Below are positions 59,139 through 64,000 of a stretch of 64,000 bases of DNA, in pieces (position 1 is the first letter of the stretch; each line of letters opens with the position of its first letter). The notes beneath the pieces are model-generated. The model did not search any database, had not been told where the DNA came from, and saw nothing but the letters and a program-made list of their open reading frames with translations. The translations under genes and the position numbers were made by a program. Source of the DNA: Clostridiales bacterium (GTDB lineage Bacteria > Bacillota > Clostridia > Lachnospirales > Lachnospiraceae); assembly GCA_018376135.1 (NCBI GenBank), contig JAHABX010000015.1:1-64000 (forward strand), read 5' to 3'.

Positions 59139-61732
59139 TATACGATCTCTCCTTTAGCGCGGATCGTCAATCCGTCCGCATCTCTGTCCACAATCATAAC
59201 ACTGCCTGCCTGCACTTGTCCAGATAAAATATATCTTGCCGCCATGGTTTCCACATGTTTCTGCAGATAACGCTTCAGCGGACGTGCTCCATATACCGGA
59301 TCATAGCCGTTCTCCACGATATACTCCTTCGCTGCGTCTGTCAGTTCTATACGAAGCTCCTTCTCTTCCAGGCGGCGGTTCAGATCTGCCAGCAGAAGAT
59401 CCACAATATGACCGATATTGTCTCTGGTCAGCGGTTTAAACAGAATCGTCTCATCCAGACGGTTCAGAAACTCAGGACGGAAGTGATTCCGAAGATCATG
59501 CATAACCTGTTCTTCACATTCCGGGCGAATGTTTCCATTCTCATCGATTCCCTCCAGAAGATATGCAGAACCGATATTGGATGTCATGATCAGGATCGTA
59601 TTCTTAAAGTCCACGGTTCTCCCCTGGGAATCGGTGATACGTCCGTCATCCAGAACCTGCAGCAGTACATTAAACACATCCGGGTGCGCCTTCTCCACCT
59701 CATCAAACAGAACGACCGAATACGGACGTCTTCTGACTGCCTCCGTCAGCTGACCGCCTTCCTCATATCCCACATATCCGGGAGGAGCTCCGATCAGACG
59801 GGACACCGAATACTTCTCCATGTACTCACTCATATCAATACGCACCATATTCTGTTCATCGTCAAAAAGGCGCTCTGCCAGTGTCTTTGCAAGCTCTGTC
59901 TTGCCCACACCGGTAGGTCCCAGAAACAGGAAGGAACCAATCGGCTTACTGGGATCCTTGATCCCCGCTTTGGAACGGATGATCGCATCCGTCACCTTCT
60001 GCACGCCCTCATCCTGTCCGATCACTCTCTTGTGCAGCTCTTCATCCAGATGCAGCGTCTTATTCCGTTCGCTCTCGGTCAGCTTTGCAACCGGAATGCC
60101 GGTCCAGCGGGAAATGATCCGTGCAATCTCTTCATCCGTTACACTCTCATGCACCAGCGTCAGATCCTGGGCTTTTACCTTCTCCTCTTCTTCGGCAAGC
60201 TGCTTCTGAAGCTGCGGCAGCTTTCCGTACTGAAGCTGTGCTGCCTTTTCCAGATCATAATTTCTCTGGGCAGTCTGAATCTCCTTATTCACAGCCTCAA
60301 TCTCTTCTCTCAATCCGGAAAGCTTCTCAACCGAATGCTTCTCTTCATCCCACTGTGCTTTCTTATTGGTAAACTCGTCCCTCAGCTCAGCAAGCTCCCG
60401 CTGCAGCGCTGCCAGACGGTCCTGGCTCAGACGGTCGGTCTCCTTCTTCAATGCAGCTTCCTCGATCTCCAGCTGCAGCACCTTACGGCGCAGCTCATCC
60501 AGTTCCGTAGGCATAGAATCCAGCTCCGTCTTGATCAGGGCACATGCCTCATCCACCAGATCGATCGCCTTGTCCGGAAGGAAACGTTCCGAAATATATC
60601 GATGGGACAGGGTGGCTGCGGATACCAGTGCCGAGTCCGTGATCTTCACCCCATGAAATACCTCATAGCGCTCCTTCAGTCCACGCAGGATGGAAATCGT
60701 ATCCTCCACAGTCGGTTCATCCACCAGAACCTGCTGAAAACGCCTCTCCAGCGCCGCATCCTTCTCAATATACTGACGATATTCATCCAGTGTAGTTGCA
60801 CCGATACAGTGCAGTTCGCCTCTTGCCAGCAGCGGCTTTAACATATTGCCCGCGTCCATGGCGCCGTCCGTCTTGCCGGCTCCTACGATCAGATGCAGCT
60901 CATCAATAAAGAGGATGATCTGCCCCTCGCTTTTTCTCACTTCCTCCAGAACCGCCTTCAGACGTTCCTCAAACTCTCCACGGTATTTTGCACCTGCCAC
61001 AAGCGCTCCCATATCCAGAGCAAAGACCTTCTTATCCTTCAGACCTTCCGGTACATCTCCCCGGACGATACGCTGGGCAAGCCCCTCTACCACGGCAGTT
61101 TTGCCCACGCCAGGTTCACCGATCAGCACCGGATTGTTCTTCGTCTTTCTGGATAAAATGCGGATCACATTCCGTATCTCCGCATCCCTGCCGATAACCG
61201 GATCCAGCTTCTGCTCTCTGGCACGCTCCACCAGATCATATCCATATTTATTCAGCGTATCATAGGTCGCCTCCGGATTATCACTGGTCACCCGCTGATT
61301 CCCGCGGACTGTGGACAATGCCTGCAGAAACCGGTCTCTGGTAATCCCATTCTCTTTGAACAGAGTCTTCATGGCAGGACTGGGATGATCCAGAAGTGAC
61401 AGGAACAAGTGCTCCACAGAGACATACTCGTCTCCCATCCGCTTCGCCTCATCCTCCGCGCTGACCAGCGCCTGATTCAGATACTGTCCTACATAAGGCT
61501 GTCCGCCGGACACCTTTACTCTCTTACCTAATGCCTCTTCCACTCTCTCCTGGAATAATGCGGCATCTATCTCCATCTTTGTAATCAACCTGGCGATCAG
61601 GCTCTCTTCCTGGGTCAGCAGACTGTATAACAGATGCTCCTGCTCTATCTCCTGATTTCCATACTCCAGAGCCACCTTCTCCAGACCATTTACCGCCTGA
61701 ATGGATTTCTGCGTAAATTTCTGAAAATTCAT
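59138..61732 (-). CDS. clpB: ATP-dependent disaggregase ClpB
   Basis: The 864-residue protein has the two Clp_N repeats, AAA-1 (GEPGVGKTAVVEGLAQRI, about residue 205), a coiled-coil middle domain (about 410-525) and AAA-2 (LGPTGVGKTELAKTLAE, about 605). DMSEYMEKYSVSRLIGAPPGYVGYEEGG and a ClpB-type D2 small domain follow. It rescues aggregated proteins with DnaK. AAGGAGGACC precedes the ATG. No CIRCE or CtsR box is seen, but a 10-bp inverted repeat spans its promoter. Confidence 0.96.
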   Translation of the reverse strand: MNFQKFTQKSIQAVNGLEKVALEYGNQEIEQEHLLYSLLTQEESLIARLITKMEIDAALFQERVEEALGKRVKVSGGQPYVGQYLNQALVSAEDEAKRMGDEYVSVEHLFLSLLDHPSPAMKTLFKENGITRDRFLQALSTVRGNQRVTSDNPEATYDTLNKYGYDLVERAREQKLDPVIGRDAEIRNVIRILSRKTKNNPVLIGEPGVGKTAVVEGLAQRIVRGDVPEGLKDKKVFALDMGALVAGAKYRGEFEERLKAVLEEVRKSEGQIILFIDELHLIVGAGKTDGAMDAGNMLKPLLARGELHCIGATTLDEYRQYIEKDAALERRFQQVLVDEPTVEDTISILRGLKERYEVFHGVKITDSALVSAATLSHRYISERFLPDKAIDLVDEACALIKTELDSMPTELDELRRKVLQLEIEEAALKKETDRLSQDRLAALQRELAELRDEFTNKKAQWDEEKHSVEKLSGLREEIEAVNKEIQTAQRNYDLEKAAQLQYGKLPQLQKQLAEEEEKVKAQDLTLVHESVTDEEIARIISRWTGIPVAKLTESERNKTLHLDEELHKRVIGQDEGVQKVTDAIIRSKAGIKDPSKPIGSFLFLGPTGVGKTELAKTLAERLFDDEQNMVRIDMSEYMEKYSVSRLIGAPPGYVGYEEGGQLTEAVRRRPYSVVLFDEVEKAHPDVFNVLLQVLDDGRITDSQGRTVDFKNTILIMTSNIGSAYLLEGIDENGNIRPECEEQVMHDLRNHFRPEFLNRLDETILFKPLTRDNIGHIVDLLLADLNRRLEEKELRIELTDAAKEYIVENGYDPVYGARPLKRYLQKHVETMAARYILSGQVQAGSVMIVDRDADGLTIRAKGEIV

Positions 61733-61743
61733 TATGTGGTCCT

Positions 61744-61811
61744 CCTTGCAATTATATGACTTTTTGTTTGTTCTATAATATGTATAACACTATTGTTTTA
61801 AAATTGCAAGG
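61744..61811. repeat. 10-bp inverted repeat bracketing the clpB promoter
   Basis: CCTTGCAATT (61744-61753) and AATTGCAAGG (61802-61811) are exact reverse complements 48 nt apart. The distal copy contains the -35 and the proximal copy abuts the ribosome site. Confidence 0.6.
61781..61809 (-). promoter_or_regulatory. Promoter of clpB
   Basis: TTGCAA (61809-61804), a 17-bp spacer and TATACA (61786-61781) on the minus strand. Confidence 0.6.
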
Positions 61812-61822
61812 ATTATTTTTCT

Positions 61823-63142
61823 CTACCCGTACAAAGGCAGATTCATCTCTATTTCAAAGCATTCCCCTTCCTGTTCCCACGAGAAAGCTCCTCCATGCTC
61901 TTCTATGATCTTCCTGCATGTTCTCAATCCGATCTGTGTACTTTCTGTCCGACTGTTCTGCCTGCGGATATGATTCCTGCCCAAAATGATCAGCATCCCT
62001 TCTTTTTCAAACGCCTCAATCTCAAGCGGATAATCCGTATCCCCATATTTTTTCAGATTTGAAAGCAGATTATCCTGCACCCGCTGGAGATATTCACTGT
62101 CAATCCTCACTCTTCCGGTCAGATCTCCAATTCTGCAGTCCAACTCTCCTCCCTGTTCCTGCCAGTCAAAAAACTGGCTGTTGCAAATATCCTCCACCAG
62201 ACTTTCGCAGGGAATTGCATGAAACTGATACTGCTGCTCCTGCTTCCCATATACCAGAAAATATTCAAACAGCCGATCCGACATGCGCTTCAGCTGAAAT
62301 GCTTTTTCACGGCAATGCTCCAGATAACTGTGAAGCTGCTGTTCATCCTCATATCGGTGCATGGTCAAAAGCTCCAGATATCCGATCAGAGAGGTAAGCG
62401 GTGTACGAAGATCATGGGACATGGCAGTCACAAGCTCCGCATTGGCTTTCTCTGCCTCATCCTTCATAAGCTGCTGCTCCAGAATTCCATTTTTCAGACT
62501 CTCGATTCCCTCTGCGAGTCCGGTAATCTCATCCATCCCCCGTATAGTAACCGGATATTCCAGATTACCGCTGCCCAGAATCTTCAATTCCTGCTCGATC
62601 CGGTTAATGTACCGGATCTTCTGATGGATCAGTACAAACAGCATCAGAATAAATACGACGCCGCCCACGGCAAATCCCGCAAGATCGACTCCATAGATAT
62701 AGCTCATATCTACAAAACAGTCCAGCTCTGCCTTGATGGGCGTCCCGTCTGCAAGCTCCAGATCATAATAAGTGATCTGATTGTATCCTTCCTGGGGCTC
62801 CGCTCCCTCTTCCTCTCCCAAAAACGCATAAGAGCTCAAAAGGGCATTCACATCCCGGTAAAAGGTGGCGTACAGATTCTTCTGTCTCTGTGTCCAGACC
62901 ATCAACAGCTCAATATTATCCTCCGTCACCTGCTGCTCACTGATAAAGCCTCTCAGACTCTCCAGACTCTCTTCAATCCTCCGCTCATAGTATCCTTCTC
63001 TCTCCAGCTTGTTTCCGAGCCACTGGAATGTCACATCCTTCACCAGTTGGGCAGACAGCACTCCGGCGATCAGCGACACGGTCGTCATCAGGATCAGCTC
63101 CAATGTCAGCCTGCGCCTTCTTTTCTTCTTCTTAATTAACAC
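61823..63142 (-). CDS. Sensor histidine kinase (VanS-like)
   Basis: The 439-residue kinase has a very basic N-terminus (KKKKRRRRL), two membrane helices (about 14-35 and 155-175) around a roughly 120-residue extracellular domain, and HAMP. HisKA with TAMSHDLRTPLTSLIGYLELL (His about 243) and a HATPase follow. The HATPase is shortened: the usual GxGLGL box is replaced by ESTQIGLRTCRKIIEEHGG. It starts at GTG 63142, overlapping the regulator stop by eleven bases. Confidence 0.85.
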   Translation of the reverse strand: MLIKKKKRRRRLTLELILMTTVSLIAGVLSAQLVKDVTFQWLGNKLEREGYYERRIEESLESLRGFISEQQVTEDNIELLMVWTQRQKNLYATFYRDVNALLSSYAFLGEEEGAEPQEGYNQITYYDLELADGTPIKAELDCFVDMSYIYGVDLAGFAVGGVVFILMLFVLIHQKIRYINRIEQELKILGSGNLEYPVTIRGMDEITGLAEGIESLKNGILEQQLMKDEAEKANAELVTAMSHDLRTPLTSLIGYLELLTMHRYEDEQQLHSYLEHCREKAFQLKRMSDRLFEYFLVYGKQEQQYQFHAIPCESLVEDICNSQFFDWQEQGGELDCRIGDLTGRVRIDSEYLQRVQDNLLSNLKKYGDTDYPLEIEAFEKEGMLIILGRNHIRRQNSRTESTQIGLRTCRKIIEEHGGAFSWEQEGECFEIEMNLPLYG

Positions 63143-63818
63143 AATAACCTCTTCCCCAGATATTCTGTATGTAAGCTTCTCCGTCCTTCTCCAGTTTTCT
63201 CCGGATATTCCTTATATGTACCATGACTGTATTGCCTGAATTAGGGAAAAATGTCTCCTTCCAGATCGTCTCATAAATCTCCTTTACAGAAAACACCTTT
63301 CTCGGATTCATAACCAGAAGCAGCAATATCTGATACTCCATCTCCGTCAGAGAAACATCCTTCCCCGCCACCTGGACGGTCTGCAGTTCCCGGTCAATCG
63401 TAACATCACGGTAAAATACCAGCTTCTCCGCTTTCTCTTCCGACTTCTGATACACACGATACCTGCGGATCAGCGCCTTCACTCTGGACAACAGCTCCAT
63501 ATAGGAGAACGGCTTCACCAGATAATCATCCCCGCCTGCGGAAAATCCCAGCACCTTGTCATGCTCACCGGACTTTGCGGTCAGGAACAGGATGGGGACA
63601 TTTGTCATTTCACGAATCCTGGTACATGCCTGTATCCCGGATTCCCCCGGCATCATAATATCCAGAATAACCAGATCCACCTGTCCTGCATGTTCCACTG
63701 CCTCTGCCGCATTGCAGGCTTCCACGATCTCATATCCCTCGCCTCCAAGCATCATACGAAGCACTTCACGAATCTCCGGTTCATCATCTGCAACTAAAAT
63801 CCTCTGTCTGTTCTGCAT
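63132..63818 (-). CDS. OmpR/PhoB-family response regulator (VanR-like)
   Basis: The 228-residue regulator has a receiver (ILVADDEPEIREVL, LVILDIMMPGESG, FLTAKSGEHDKVLG, LVKPFSYMELLSR) and a winged helix (LTEMEYQILLLLVMNPRKV, VHIRNIRRKLE). Start ATG 63818 follows AGGTGAAAGC. It is partner to the kinase downstream. No target transporter or cell-wall gene is nearby. Confidence 0.87.
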   Translation of the reverse strand: MQNRQRILVADDEPEIREVLRMMLGGEGYEIVEACNAAEAVEHAGQVDLVILDIMMPGESGIQACTRIREMTNVPILFLTAKSGEHDKVLGFSAGGDDYLVKPFSYMELLSRVKALIRRYRVYQKSEEKAEKLVFYRDVTIDRELQTVQVAGKDVSLTEMEYQILLLLVMNPRKVFSVKEIYETIWKETFFPNSGNTVMVHIRNIRRKLEKDGEAYIQNIWGRGYCVN

Positions 63819-63948
63819 GCTTTCACCTGCCCTCCCCATCACATTCTCTGATCGCTTTCTATCGCCATCATACCATGTCCGCCCGCTTCTTGCGAGCCTT
63901 CGGGATCATAATTAAGATTTCTTAAGAAAGCAGAGCCTGACACTAACG

Positions 63949-63978
63949 AAATGGAGCTACAGAATTGTAGCTCCATTT
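63949..63978. terminator. Perfect 13-bp hairpin near the right edge
   Basis: AAATGGAGCTACA pairs with TGTAGCTCCATTT around GAAT. It lies upstream of the regulator gene and probably ends a neighbouring gene beyond the window. Confidence 0.55.
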
Positions 63979-64000
63979 CCAGTCTCGACCACGTAGAACT

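Overview
The window reads as a chromosomal segment of a spore-forming, low-to-mid GC Bacillota, most likely a Lachnospiraceae (Clostridia). The evidence is the gene content: gpr, spoIIP, a GerMN lipoprotein, small families I associate with Lachnospiraceae (DUF5721-like, DUF4250-like, TIGR04086-like), AGGAGG ribosome sites and SigA-type promoters with 17-bp spacers. Genus and species cannot be fixed from sequence reading alone. No prophage, insertion sequence, CRISPR array or rRNA was seen.

Layout. 0-5 kb is an accessory strip: a type I toxin-antitoxin cassette (38-aa holin-like toxin plus a convergent antisense RNA), a small membrane protein, a decayed gene resembling type III toxins, a PatB/MalY-type lyase, a DUF4143 ATPase whose promoter lies between 15-bp direct repeats, and three exact 73-bp palindromic tandem repeats. 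5-10 kb holds a CNNM/CorC-type protein and a tandem D-C-D-C set of two isopropylmalate-dehydratase-type enzymes. 10-20 kb (mostly minus strand) holds a NYN-LOTUS protein, an AEC transporter, a sigma-like protein without region 4, an amidase-SPOR protein, rarA, a polysaccharide deacetylase and a MoxR/VWA pair.

19-25 kb is the conserved hemW-lepA-spoIIP-gpr / rpsT block. 25-28.6 kb is a sugar or polyol locus (GPH symporter, SDR dehydrogenase, ROK regulator) with paired palindromic operators. 28.6-37 kb holds a DMT exporter, a lipoprotein, holA, comEC, a GerMN lipoprotein, a two-component pair and a comEA-like lipoprotein, the last four closely packed or overlapping. 37-45 kb is arginine biosynthesis: argC-GNAT-argJ-argB-argD plus an orphan binding protein on the minus strand and argG divergent, with two ArgR-type boxes between them.

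45-56 kb holds DegV, an M18 aminopeptidase, htpG with a perfect CIRCE element, a cytidylate-kinase-like protein, three tRNA-Leu genes, an XRE regulator, two CobW-family GTPases (one fused to an OB-like domain, one His-rich) and the attenuated infC-rpmI-rplT operon. 56-59 kb holds a translationally coupled UvrD-like helicase and DUF2290 pair, which is the best candidate here for an uncharacterised, defence-like system. 59-64 kb holds clpB coupled to a DUF4250 gene, and a VanRS-like two-component system.

All family names come from reading translated sequence and recalled family features. No database search was run.
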